In this document: piece by piece, positions 17,425 through 28,133 of the stretch
Layout of the letters: every line of letters begins with the position of its first letter
Position numbering within the stretch: the first letter of the stretch is position 1
Source: Syncephalastrum monosporum B8922
Lineage: Eukaryota; Mucoromycota; Mucoromycetes; Mucorales; Syncephalastraceae
Assembly (NCBI GenBank): GCA_000697355.1
Contig: JNEN01001200.1
Location: 62,001 to 126,000 of the forward strand
Direction: 5' to 3'
Length of the DNA: 64,000 nucleotides
Notes under the pieces: generated by a model
The model's input: the letters and a program-made list of their open reading frames with translations, nothing else
Database searches by the model: none
Told to the model about the DNA's origin: nothing
Program-made: the position numbers and the translations under genes

Positions 17425-17696
17425 GATCGATTGTGTATATGTATGTGTGTGTGTGTGTATTTGTTGGTGAAGAAAAATGAGGCAAATGGAGCGTCTTGAT
17501 CAGTATTTCACGCTCAGATTTCGCTTTGCCTTTCTCTTGCTAACTGCCTGCATGATTCCCACATGTATGTCCCCGGGCGGCAATAATTAGCAGACCAGGT
17601 GCCTGGTTAATAGTGATTTTATAGCGTATTGACATGTAGGATGAGGTATGGAATGGGATGCAATGCAGTAAAAGAAGTTATGTCTACAGGTGAAGT

Positions 17697-20346
17697 TTAC
17701 TCTTCCTTTTTCATCACTTTCTTGCCGTTCGTGGCTCCATTTGTCTTGACGTCCTTGGACTTGACACTCTTGGGGCCTCCGGCGCCTTTGGGGCCCTTGG
17801 GTCCTTTGGGTCCCTTGGCGCGAGATGCGTTATTCGCTTTTTTAGGTCCACCGACCTTCTTGACACCGTCGGTTTTCTTTACACCATTGGTTTCCTTGGC
17901 ACCGTCGGCTTTCTTGTCCGCCTTTGACTTTCTGTTCTTTGGATGTCTACCCTTAGGATTGGCCTTCTTGGGTTTCTTGTCCTCCGTAGTATCACCATCC
18001 TCTGATTTCGCTTTCTTTTCTTCTTTCTCCTTTTGCTTTTGCTTCTTTTCTTCTTGTCGGCGCGCCTTGACGCGTTCTTTGGATGCGGCAATGCTTTTCC
18101 TATTTTTGAACAAAGTAGATGAATAAAAACATGTTTCAAAAAGCATGTGTACTTACTCTTTGCCAAGCTTGCGTCGCTTATCGTATATGGGTGTGGTATC
18201 AATCTCGTCACGCTCAAGGCCCTTGCGCTTGAGTTTCTTTCGCTCCTCACGCCTAGAACATAGCCATGAGTGATGCCAGCTCAACCTATCAATCACAGTG
18301 ACTTACTTGGGTGTCTTAAGCTTCAACATCCATTCCGGCACTTCGCATCCGGATTGTCGCATAATGTTCACCACGCTATAGCCCCGCCCCTCCGTCAGTC
18401 AAATTCCAATCCACGATCCTTCCACTGCTAAGCTTTACCTCTTCAGGTACGGCATGTCTTCGTGGTTAAAGTAGGTGATGGCCTCACCAGCTCGGCCCGC
18501 ACGACCCGTACGACCTAGGAAAAAAGAACGATTGCGTCAGACCCCAAAGAGACTCCCTGTCTTCTAAAGGGGAAAACATACCAATACGATGAATGTAGCT
18601 CGCGTTGGATTGAGGGAAATCATAATTGATGACGAGGTTGACGCCCTTGAAATCCAAACCACGCGCCATCAGGTCCGTCGCGATCAGGACCCATATCCGC
18701 CCTTGTCGGAACGAGTCAATCACATTGTCACGCTGCGCCTTGCTGCGCTCCGAGTGAATCACTTCGACATTGATGCCGTCAAAGACGAGCTCGTGGAACA
18801 GCGCCTTGGCACGATCGATGGACTGGACAAAGATCAAGACAGGCGGCTTGATGCCCTTTTGGATAAAGTCGCGGATCGCAACCCGCTTGCCTTCTTCACT
18901 GCCTGTAAACAAAAGCTGCTGCTTGATGGTATGCGTGGCCGTGTTTCTAAATGGATTGCCGATGCGATGTGATGAGCGCCAAGTAAACAAAGTATTCGTC
19001 TTAGGTCACTTACTTGAGACCAATGGTCACACGAATAGGGTCCTTTAGGACGGTGCGTGCGAGGTCCTCGACGGTCGAGGAGAGGGTGGCGCTAAACATG
19101 GACCGGTGAAAGGTGTTGGTCGGACAGGCTGCAAAGATCTCGTCGGTCTGTTCCAGGAAACCGTGCTCCAAAAGACGATCGGCTTCATCCAGAACCAAAT
19201 GGCGCACGCTAAAGTATGCTTGTAAGCGCCTGTTTCTCTTTCTATCCCTCTTTCTCTCTGCCCTCGCCCTGTATAGATCGTACCTGCTCAGATCCACTTC
19301 GTTCTCCTTGATAGCCCACACCAGTCTCAGAGGAGTCGTCACCAAGATATCTAAAATTAAAAAGGTTAGTCACCGTTCTCTCGATAGATAGAAAGACGCT
19401 CCATACCATATTTCTTCCGCTGCGAAGGAGCCTGTGACTTTTCAGCATCGGTCGTCTTGGTCAGGGACTGGACACGCAGATCAAGGCCGGCACTAAGCGT
19501 GACGAGGACGCGATGAATCTATTCACGTGTGAGAGTCGACTCCTTCCATTATGTGCGTCTCTCTCTCTCAAGTCTAACCTGTTGCGCCAACTCACGGGTG
19601 GGAGCGAGGATCACAGCACGGCATCCGACGTTCTCGTGCTTCTTCAAGTCCTGGACGATGGGCAGACAAAAGGCGAGGGTTTTGCCTGAACCGGTCGGAG
19701 CACAGCCGAGCATGTCACGGCCCTTCATGATGATGGGAATGGCCTGCGTCTGAATCGGCGTCGGTTTCGCGTATGCGCTCTTCTTCAGGTTCTCGTACAG
19801 GGTCGGCATAAGGTCGTAAGGTGCTTTGCTGAGATCGGCAAACCTCGCAAACGGATAGGGCACATCGGTGCCTGTGCACCTGATGCGAAGCTTCTTTCGG
19901 AAGCGACCCGCTTCCTCTTTCGTGGTTATCGGCCGAGAAGCTGCAATGCTGTCAGTCCATGCTGTGATGCCATGCTTTTCGCACAATGAGTTTACCCTCT
20001 TCGTTGTCATTCATGACGTCGTTTTCGTCGTCGTCGTCACCAGAAGACATGGCGTCTTCAGAATCACTCGCGTCAGCATCCCCATTGTCTTTGGCCGAGG
20101 ACGCAGGTGTGGAATTAAAGAGATCGATTTCGCTCAGGAGCTGCGATCGCAGCTTGGGATCATTGACAGCTGCATTCTTGTCCGCCTTTGATTTCTTGGC
20201 AGGACCCTAGCATAGACAGAAGAGAGGGTTGAGCCAGTGCGTCTTGTTGATGAAGAAATGAGTCTAACCTCAAAGAGCTCAATGTCGCCACCAAAGCGCT
20301 TCTTGTTGAATTGCGCACCACCACCCAGCAGTCGAAATAAGTCCAT
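17697..20346 (-). CDS. ROK1: DEAD-box RNA helicase Rok1/DDX52
   Basis: A 677-aa nucleolar helicase required for 18S rRNA maturation in yeast. Eleven exons: 20346-20269, 20206-19996, 19940-19579, 19518-19407, 19350-19284, 19208-19014, 18946-18582, 18514-18439, 18375-18307, 18252-18157, 18099-17697. Motifs: Q motif around [12 protein letters not shown], motif I APTGSGKT (residues 177-184), [16 protein letters not shown] (about 285), MFSATL, then domain 2 with [37 protein letters not shown] and [11 protein letters not shown] (about 461). The N-terminus [18 protein letters not shown] and the VQSI(D/E)RAKALFHEL block are typical of Rok1/DDX52. The tail is Lys-rich with an unusual Lys-Gly-Pro tandem run ([11 protein letters not shown]). 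It is divergent from aldolase across a shared 0.9-kb region. Confidence 0.93.
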
Positions 20347-21232
20347 GATTATGCAAAAATGAGCAAGTGGCCTGTCTCGATTTTTTATTTGAACAGCAGG
20401 AAATTCATACAAGCCACACACACATCCCATTGTGTGAGTGTCAGTGTACCTGGTAAGGTACCCCAACTGCCCAGTGTGGGCGCCCCCGCCCCCCGGTCCA
20501 TAGCATAGCACTATGCATAGTATTCACTCCTCGAACGTCACGTAAAAAAAGAGTCTCGTTATGGACTGGCAATAAAAAAGGACTATTCGGTGAGTTCAAG
20601 GACAAATGCGTGTCAATTTATTGGCCGGAACCGCGACAAATGCTCAAAAAAGCCGGCCCTTTAAAAAAGAAAGAGAGAGAAGCCGAATCATATGACGACG
20701 TGCGGAGAACATCGGGTCTGAACGCGACCACCCCGCAGATCACAACTCCACACTTCCATGGTTTTACCCCAAACCCGAACCCCTTCGCACGCCGCCCATT
20801 GACATACCCCATTAAGAATGGACGCGAAGCGTATCTCACTGGGAAAGTAACCGAGAGAGTGGCAGTGGCCGTTGGAGAGATGACTGCTATCCGAGTTTCG
20901 GGGAGTGGGTGGACGGGGGATGGGCCGGGGAAGAATCGGGTCAGGTATATTTTTATTCAGGAAAACCGGACAGGGCGCGTCGCGCTTGGACTGCGTGTAC
21001 ACAGACACACCACTCGTCCTCTCTGTTCTCGGTCTGTCTCTACTCACGCCCTCAGCCAATCATTCCATTCAAAAGCCGCGCACCCACGCACGCATGCCCG
21101 GGTTGGGCGAAGAAAATTCGGATGACGGCCCTAAAAACTATAAAAGCAACCCTACGATTCCTTCCCCCAACACCTCTTCTTCTTCTTTCTTCGTTTCTCT
21201 ATCTCTTTCTCTACCTCTTTCTTCATTTTATC
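20347..21232. promoter_or_regulatory. Divergent intergenic region between ROK1 and aldolase
   Basis: No gene seen. It carries the promoters of both flanking genes, including a TATA box for aldolase. An open frame on the plus strand at 20610-21125 is not coding-like. Confidence 0.6.
21139..21146 (+). promoter_or_regulatory. TATA box of the aldolase gene
   Basis: TATAAAAG, 94 bp before the ATG, followed by a long C/T-rich stretch (21165-21230) up to the start codon. This is the arrangement expected for a highly expressed fungal glycolytic gene. Confidence 0.65.
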
Positions 21233-22672
21233 ATGGGTCTTCTCGATATCGTTCCCGCTGGCGTCGTCACTGGCGATAACCTCCGCAAGCTGATGAGCTA
21301 TGGTAACGCATGGATCTCTCTCTCTTCTTTCTTTGACTGTTCTACTCACCGACTGACTGCGTCGCGGACGCGTTTACTCCTTCGCATCCTCAGCCCGCGA
21401 GCACAGCTTCGCCATCCCTGCTATCAACTGCACTTCGACGAGGTAATAACAGAAAAAAAAAAAAGGGGAGAGTCGGCGGTGAAAATCACGAGCGCATGAC
21501 GGGCCCGAACAAATTATGCTGACTTGAGGTCATTTGAACATGAATAATAAAGCACCGTCAACGCCGCTCTTGAGGCTGCCCGCGATATCAAGTCGCCCTT
21601 GATCATCCAGTTCTCCAACGGCGGTGCTGCCTACTTTGCCGGCAAGGGCCTGGCCAACAAGAACCAGGAGGCTTCCATCATTGGTGCCGTCGCCGGTGCT
21701 CAGGTAAATATCCCATGGGAAAAGTAAAACAAAATAAATAAAGCCCAAGGGGGGGGGGGGGGGGGGGGGGGTTGGGGGGGGGCGAAAAGAAAACAAAAGA
21801 AAAAATGAATAGTAAGAGTAGCTATTATGCATCCACTCACGCCGTGTGTGTTCTTTCTCTTCTAGTACGTCCGTGCTGTCGCCAAGGCCTATGGCATCCC
21901 CGTCATCGTCCACTCTGACCACTGCGCCAAGAAGCTCCTGCCCTGGTTCGACGGCATGCTGGCTGCCGACGAGGCCTACTTCAAGGCCAATGGTGAGCCT
22001 CTCTTCTCGTCGCACATGCTCGACCTGTCCGAGGAGCCCAAGGAGGAGAACATTGAGATATGCCTCAAGTACTTGAAGCGCATGGCGCCCATGGGCTGTC
22101 TCCTCGAGATGGAGATCGGTATCACCGGTGGTGAGGAGGATGGTGTGAACAACGAGGGCGTCGACAACGCCGCGCTCTACACCCAGCCCGAGGACATTTG
22201 GGACATCTACAAGGCCTTCTCCGAGGTCACCGACCTGTTCTCCATCGCGGCCGGCTTCGGCAACGTCCACGGTGTCTACGCCCCCGGCAACGTCCGTCTC
22301 CACCCCGAGCTCCTTGGCAAGCACCAGGCCTACGTCCGCGAGCAGCTCAAGACCGAGGACGAGAAGCCCGTCTACTTTGTCTTCCACGGTGGCTCTGGCT
22401 CGAGCGAGGACGAGATCGCGACTGCCGTCAAGAACGGCGTCGTCAAGATGAACGTCGACACCGACACCCAGTGGGCCTACTGGATCGGTCTTCGCAACTA
22501 CTACGAGAGCAAGAAGGAGTACCTCCAGACCCAGGTCGGCAACCCCGAGGGCGAGGGTAAGCCCAACAAGAAGTACTATGACCCGCGTGTCTTCATCCGC
22601 GAGTCGGAGAAGACCATGATTGCCCGTGTCCAGCAGGCTTGCAGAGACCTGGGCAACGTCGGTCACCTGTAA
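21233..22672 (+). CDS. FBA1: Class II fructose-bisphosphate aldolase
   Basis: A 358-aa cytosolic zinc aldolase that splits fructose-1,6-bisphosphate into DHAP and glyceraldehyde-3-phosphate in glycolysis, and runs in reverse in gluconeogenesis. Exons: 21233-21302, 21394-21442, 21553-21703, 21866-22672. Family features: N-terminal FAIPAIN, the substrate-binding SNGGAAYFAGKG block, the zinc site VIVHSDHCAKK, ISIGITGGEED-like loop (EIGITGGEEDG), GNVHGVY with a zinc-ligand histidine, the phosphate loop GGSGS and MNVDTDTQWAY. The length matches yeast Fba1. The acceptor of exon 3 (AATAAAG) lacks a pyrimidine before AG, but the reading frame and conservation demand it. Codon use is strongly biased to C/G-ending codons, as expected for high expression; that bias creates a long spurious antisense frame. 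Confidence 0.96.
21750..21782 (+). repeat. Poly-G tract (22 G, TT, 9 G) in aldolase intron 3
   Basis: An uninterrupted run of 22 guanines, two thymines and nine more guanines inside the 162-nt intron 21704-21865. It can form a G-quadruplex in the nascent RNA and in non-template DNA. Homopolymer length may be a sequencing estimate. Confidence 0.85.
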
Positions 22673-22680
22673 ATAGTTTT

Positions 22681-22711
<31 letters not shown>

Positions 22712-23523
22712 TTCCTCTCACCTTTTTTTTTTCTTCCTCCTTTTTAATTCTTTACCTCGCCCTTCTTCTTTAACACCTCATCTCCATCCATTCACACACA
22801 AGCACATATATTGATGTAACGTTGACGTGATAAGAAAATGTGAAAGAAGTCTTTAGCTTCTTTGTTTTGAGAAACCCTATTTACTTGGGCGGGAACTGCA
22901 TCGTCGGATCTGTATCATAGACAGGTGTGTTTCCTTTTCATCCAATTAATCCGGATACACACAGGTATCGCGTTCTGCAGATGATTAACGTTTTGAAAAC
23001 AGCTCTCATTTAACTTCTCTGACCCCATGTCGTGGAAATTCCCGCGTCCGAGCTGTGCACAATCGTGATCAAAGTGACCTCCTGCTTCTTTGTTGTGATT
23101 TCATTTGAGAACCGTTGTCGCAAAAAGAAAGTTTTTTTTTTACTTTAGCGTCCAGTAATTCATTGTGTGAGCCTCAGGCTCTGTCTCGGTCTTTCGTGGC
23201 TCAATCTCTACTTAAAAAACTGAGTGTGCGTGCAGATGATGCATCATCCCACCTTAACCCCGAGAAACAGAAAAATAAATCATTCCTTGACCGCGTGTAC
23301 GTATTACTTTATGCATGTCGGGTCATTCATGTCATTTAATAGTTGGACTTGCATCGAATACGCTAAACGACTTTATAAAGTGCGAAAAAAACAACCTTCG
23401 TTCTATGTCGATTTCGAAAGCCAACCGTCCATACGTTCGAGCGTTGTTCCCTTTTTCTTTTCTTTTTGTTTCCATTTTCACTCCTCCATTCTCTCTATTT
23501 ATTGTCATTGAATCCATCCTGAG
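22673..23523. other. Intergenic region
   Basis: No gene seen. A TC microsatellite at about 22686-22712 follows the aldolase stop. The right part holds the promoter of the fucosidase, with TATAAAG at 23374-23380, about 145 bp before its ATG. Confidence 0.6.
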
Positions 23524-25134
23524 ATGAAATACAGCGTTGTGCGCTTTCTGTCTCTATGGCTCGTCTTCCTCTCTCATACGCTTCTCGCACGCGCACGACC
23601 CTTGACGGACGCATCCTTACCCGGTGTCGATTTGGACCTCACCTCCTCCATGAATAATCGCGGCTTTCGCAGCACGCACTATCCCACCGCGGACCTGGAC
23701 GGCAGCGGCAATAGCTATGACCCTCTCAACATGACCGGGCCCATACAAGGCGGTGCTCTGGCATTCGCCACACGAATAGGAGACGAGCAGGACAATATCC
23801 AAGTAAGCGACTCCCTCTCCTTGCCATTGACGCCGGCTGGACGCTATGGCGGCCTCCACCTGCTCGCCGCGTCGAGCCATGGCCCAGCCTCAGTGCGCGC
23901 CACCGTGCATTACGCCAACAGCCAACGCACCACCACCACCGTCCTCGTTGTCCCCGACTGGCGCGACGTACTGGCCGATACGACCATCACCGTACCCCAG
24001 CCTTCCTCTGCTTCTCTCTTTGTCCTGCCTGTCCTCGTGGATCCGTCGCAGACCGCAGCACGCTTGGAGCTGACCGTCCAGACCCCAAGTGCAGCCGTGC
24101 ACCTCTTTGCAGCCAAGGCCCTGGCCCCGCAGGGCGTGCGCGTCCTCGCCGCGCAATCGACCGGCCAATGGGACGAGACAAACATAGCCAAGGAGCTCGT
24201 CCGAGTATGGATCCAAAATACCGGCACCGCCCTGGCCAAACCAGATCCAATCCGGATCTCAGGGGCAGCGGTGGGCCAGCAAGCGCACACACCTGTCATC
24301 ATGGCACCCGGCCATGTGGCTCTCGCACTCGTTCCCGTGACCTCACCTGCTCACACCCAGCAAAGCGGGCAGGTAGACATCCGGGTTGGCAAGGAAACGG
24401 CTCAAACGACGCGGCTGTCGCTCGAGCTGGGCACTGCAGCCCGCCAATTTGATTCCACAACGACGTAAGTGTGCATCGCATGAAGCAGAATTGTGTCGTA
24501 TCACGTTCACGGCATCTGCCATTGTGTCCCTTTTTTTTTCTTTTTTTCTCACGTATCATATATGTATATATTCATATATACAAAAAAAAAAAAGGTCTGT
24601 GCAGAAACACAGAGTGCCGCGCTGGCTGCAGCAAGCCAAGTTTGGCATTTTCATTCACTGGGGCGTCTACAGTATTCCCGCCTGGGAACCTGTCGGTAAA
24701 GAATACAGGTGAGGCAGCAGCTCTGAGTAGTCTCTATGGTAAATTGATGGACCTTCAAATAAGTGAGTGGTACTGGTGGCAGATGAACCACCCGGACGAC
24801 CCGACCCACGACTACCACCGAACCCATTATGGTGAGAACTTTACGTACGACGCCTTTGTCGAGCATACCGCGCTCCAGTCCGACCCGCGTGCCTGGCTTG
24901 ATCTGGTGGACGCATCCCATGCGCGCTACTTTGTGTTCACGACCAAACATCACGACGGCTTCGCAGCATGGAACACGAGCGTGACCGACCGTTCGCTGGC
25001 CAAAATGGGCCGGAATCCGCGCGACTTTGTCCAGGAGCTGATTTCTACCGCCAAACAGGACTATCCGCACCTCAAGCGCGGCCTCTATTGTAAGAGAAAA
25101 GAAAAACAAACGCATTACTCAGAAAACCTTCCCT

Positions 25135-25170
<36 letters not shown>

Positions 25171-26186
25171 TTTCACTCTCGTTCATGGGAAAACTGACCT
25201 GGCAGTAATGACGTTACAGTTTCGATGCCAGAGTGGTACCACCCCGCCTACCGAGATGATACTCTCGGATGGCATGGCCCGCCCGTGAACCCCTATACCA
25301 ACCAACCGATTCCGTACACCAACAGCCGGCCCATCCAGGATTTCGTCAACGAGCTGCAGGTCCCGCAAGCGACCGAGCTCGTGACCCGATTCGAGCCGGA
25401 CCTGTTTTGGTGCGACATTGGTGGCATCAACAACTCGACGATGTGGCAGTCCGACTACTTTAACAAGGCACGCAAGCAAGGTCGCCAGGTAGCTGTCAAT
25501 GATCGCTGCGGCACAGGCTCGGCGGCCGACTATACCACGGTCGAGTACAAGCAAGTCGGGACGATGCCTACCCACTTTTGGGAATCCACGCGTGGCATCG
25601 ATCCTTTCTCTTTTGGGTAAGTAAAAAAGAAAGGAAAAAATCAACTACGTTCCTTGATCATGTCAATGTTTGTTATCTCATTCGAAACATGTCTATTTTT
25701 TTTTCTCACAGATATAATCGAGCCACACCCGCCGATCAATACGCATCCACGCACGAACTCGTGCAGTCACTCGTCGACGCCGTCGCGAAGGGGGGCAACT
25801 TTCTGCTCAATATGGGCCCAGATGCGTCGGGCAAGGTGGTCGCGCCCATGGCAGACCGGCTGCGCGACATGGGCGCGTGGCTCGAGGCGGTAGATGGGGA
25901 GAAGAGCATCTTTGAAAGCTCGCCCTACTGGGTTGCGGCCGAGTCGGGCCCGCTCCGCTTCACGGCCACGGACGACACCGTGTACGTCTTTTGCCTTGAA
26001 CCCTTGACAGACCCGACCCTGGTCGTGAACGTGTCTCTGCCTCTCTCCGACGCTGCGCGGGTGCAAGATTATCAGGGCCGTGCGCTCGCCTGGAAGCTGA
26101 ATGAGGCCGGGTTCCTGACCGTCGACGTGTCTCGGGCGCGGCAGGATACGATTCCGGTCTGGATGATGCAAATAAAGATCACCTAA
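23524..26186 (+). CDS. Secreted alpha-L-fucosidase, GH29, with a long N-terminal domain
   Basis: A 750-aa exoglycosidase releasing terminal L-fucose. Exons: 23524-24464, 24595-24708, 24764-25089, 25220-25616, 25712-26186. Residues 1-24 form a signal peptide, so it should enter the secretory pathway. Residues ~25-310 form a Ser/Thr/Ala-rich, probably beta-rich region with no motif I recognise. The GH29 barrel starts near 320: FGIFIHWGVYSIPAWEPV, EYSEWYWW, FTTKHHDGFAAWNT, SMPEWYHPAY, and DLFWCDIGG, whose Asp is the likely nucleophile. GGNFLLNMGPDASG closes the barrel; a beta-sandwich-like C-terminal region follows. The exon 2 acceptor follows an A-run (AAAAAG), the only choice that keeps frame and homology. 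It converges with the fucosyltransferase-like gene, 265 bp away. Confidence 0.88.
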
Positions 26187-26451
26187 TTCCAAACCAAACA
26201 CCACCCTTCCACGTCGCGTTGTCTTGGTTGGTTTCGCTTGTTTGTTTCCGTTCATTCATTTATTTGGATTTACAAAACCAAAAAAACCATTTGGTATAAG
26301 AGGAATGTAATCTAAAGGGTAAGGGTAAGGTTTGGATGGAAGAGGGGGTGGGTTGCGGTGCCATATTTACAGGTAACAAAGAAAGAAAAAAAAAAAAGAA
26401 AATAGGAAAGGTAGTATGCAAGAAAAAGAGAGAAGAAAAAAAACAATAGAA

Positions 26452-28133
26452 TTATGCATCGAAGCCCTGTCGCTCAATGATTTCATCCACGATGGCATGG
26501 CGGTATTGCTTGATGTAATTGGAAAAGGTGGAGGTACGCGTACCCACAAACCGCTCGGCCCAGGCGCAGACGGTCGCGTCGACAAACATGACAAGGTGCT
26601 CCATGAGGTCCTTGTTGGGATCGAGCGGCGAGCGCAGCTGCCGGAGGGGCTCCTGCCATGACTTGTCAAAGTCATCCATGAAGAACGTGCACGGGAACGC
26701 GTCCAGGATGGGCTTAAGCTCCTTGTTGGTGCGAGGCGTGGGCGCATCGGTGGCGACGTAGAGCACCATCTGTTTCCGCTTCGCACACTCCTTGAGGCGC
26801 GAAGCGACGCTCAGCTTGCTGAGGGTGCGGCGCAGCCCGGCGGGCGCCTTGGGCAGAGGCAGCTTCTTGTGCGGGTTGACAGGCAGGCTGGCGTTGATCA
26901 CATTACTGGCGCCGATCAAGTCGTCGGTCGTCATCTCGTCACCGGTCATGATGTCCCAGAGCTGGTGCACAAAGTCCGGAACACGGTCCTTGAGCTTGCG
27001 CAAGAAGACGCCGTCGCCTGCACGCACATGCGCGGCAACAAAGCGCGGCAGCTCGAACGCCTCCTTCTCTTGGTCTTCCTTTTCCTGGGCCTGCATGGGA
27101 TCCAGGGGGATCAGCTCGTTCTCTTCTTTGTCGATACCGGTCAGAAGCTGGTCGAGAATGATGCCGGACGCTTCGGTGATGGCCGGGTGCCGAAAGATGA
27201 GGGCCTGCTGGATTTCGAGGCGATACTCTTCGCTTTCGGGCGCGCTCAGCATCAGGCGATCGTAGCCAAAGATGCCGTAAAAGTGAAGCAGGCGCTGTTG
27301 GATGCCGGTCAACTCGTGGAGGGAGATCTCGTACTGGTAGCGCAGATTCGGCTTTTGGCCTGCGGTATCGTAGATATGCCATTGGTAGCGCTAAGTCAGG
27401 AAAGGTAAAAAAAAAAAAAAAAACAAGAGATCAGCAATGTAAACAAAACAAAAAAAAAGCCAGAAAAAGGTTAGGTTACATTGGAATCCTGCATAAGGAA
27501 CATGTCATCGTCTGAAAAACCAAGGCGCTGCTGAAGGGTGGTGAGCGACATGTCGGGCCGTTCGACGAGACGGATGCCTAAACCGCCTTCGTCTTCGGGG
27601 CGAGTCAAGCGATGCAGATCGGTGGCCCAGCTCCACGGAAGCATGACATAGCTCGTGAAATTGACGCAGCCAAAATCGGGCTCGATGCCCTCGACGTAGG
27701 GCACAGGCTCTTGCGGGATCATGTTGCCTTGGGCGTCGAAGCACTCGGCTTGGAAGGTAGCGTCGGTCATGTTGGCCAGAACCTGGTAGAGGCCCGGCGC
27801 AGGCGACCAGCCGTTGGCGCTGCCGAGGAACATGGGCGGGACGATGAGGGTGCGGTTGAGGTACTTTGCGAGCAGGGCTGCGTTCAGCAGCGTACTGCGC
27901 TGGTTGGAGAAACGGGAATAGGGGAGGTAGGTCACGTATTTCTCCTCGCTTTCGGCCTTGTGCGGCACGGCGGTGTATGCGTCTTGTTCTTTTTGATTCC
28001 AAAACAAGCCGCTCGAGAGCTGAAAGCCTTCATACTGGTACCGTACCAATTGCGTGCAAATCATCAGAAGCGAGGCGATGGTGAGGATGACCAGCACCGT
28101 TTTCTTTCTCGGATTGGCTTTCAGCAGAAACAT
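26452..28133 (-). CDS. Type II membrane O-fucosyltransferase-like glycosyltransferase
   Basis: A 530-aa protein in two exons, 28133-27480 and 27390-26452. A short basic cytosolic tail (FLLKANPRKK) is followed by one hydrophobic anchor at about residues 10-28, giving a lumenal catalytic domain typical of Golgi/ER enzymes. Motifs match the GDP-fucose O-fucosyltransferase superfamily: SRFSNQRSTLLNAALLAKYL near the start of the domain, AHVRAGDGVF (the Arg-rich GDP-binding loop), and the C-terminal block WAERFVGTRTSTFSNYI, equivalent to the SxFS signature. Potential N-glycosylation sites are present (NRT, NMT, NFT). The acceptor, whether protein or wall glycan, is unknown. The ATG at 28133 is the first in frame. 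The fucosidase next door makes a fucose-related role more attractive, but that is inference. Confidence 0.78.

Noticed and set aside
21530..22666. 378-codon open frame antisense to aldolase
   Set aside because: Explained by strong C-ending codon bias of the aldolase exons; it has no family motif and crosses the aldolase introns.
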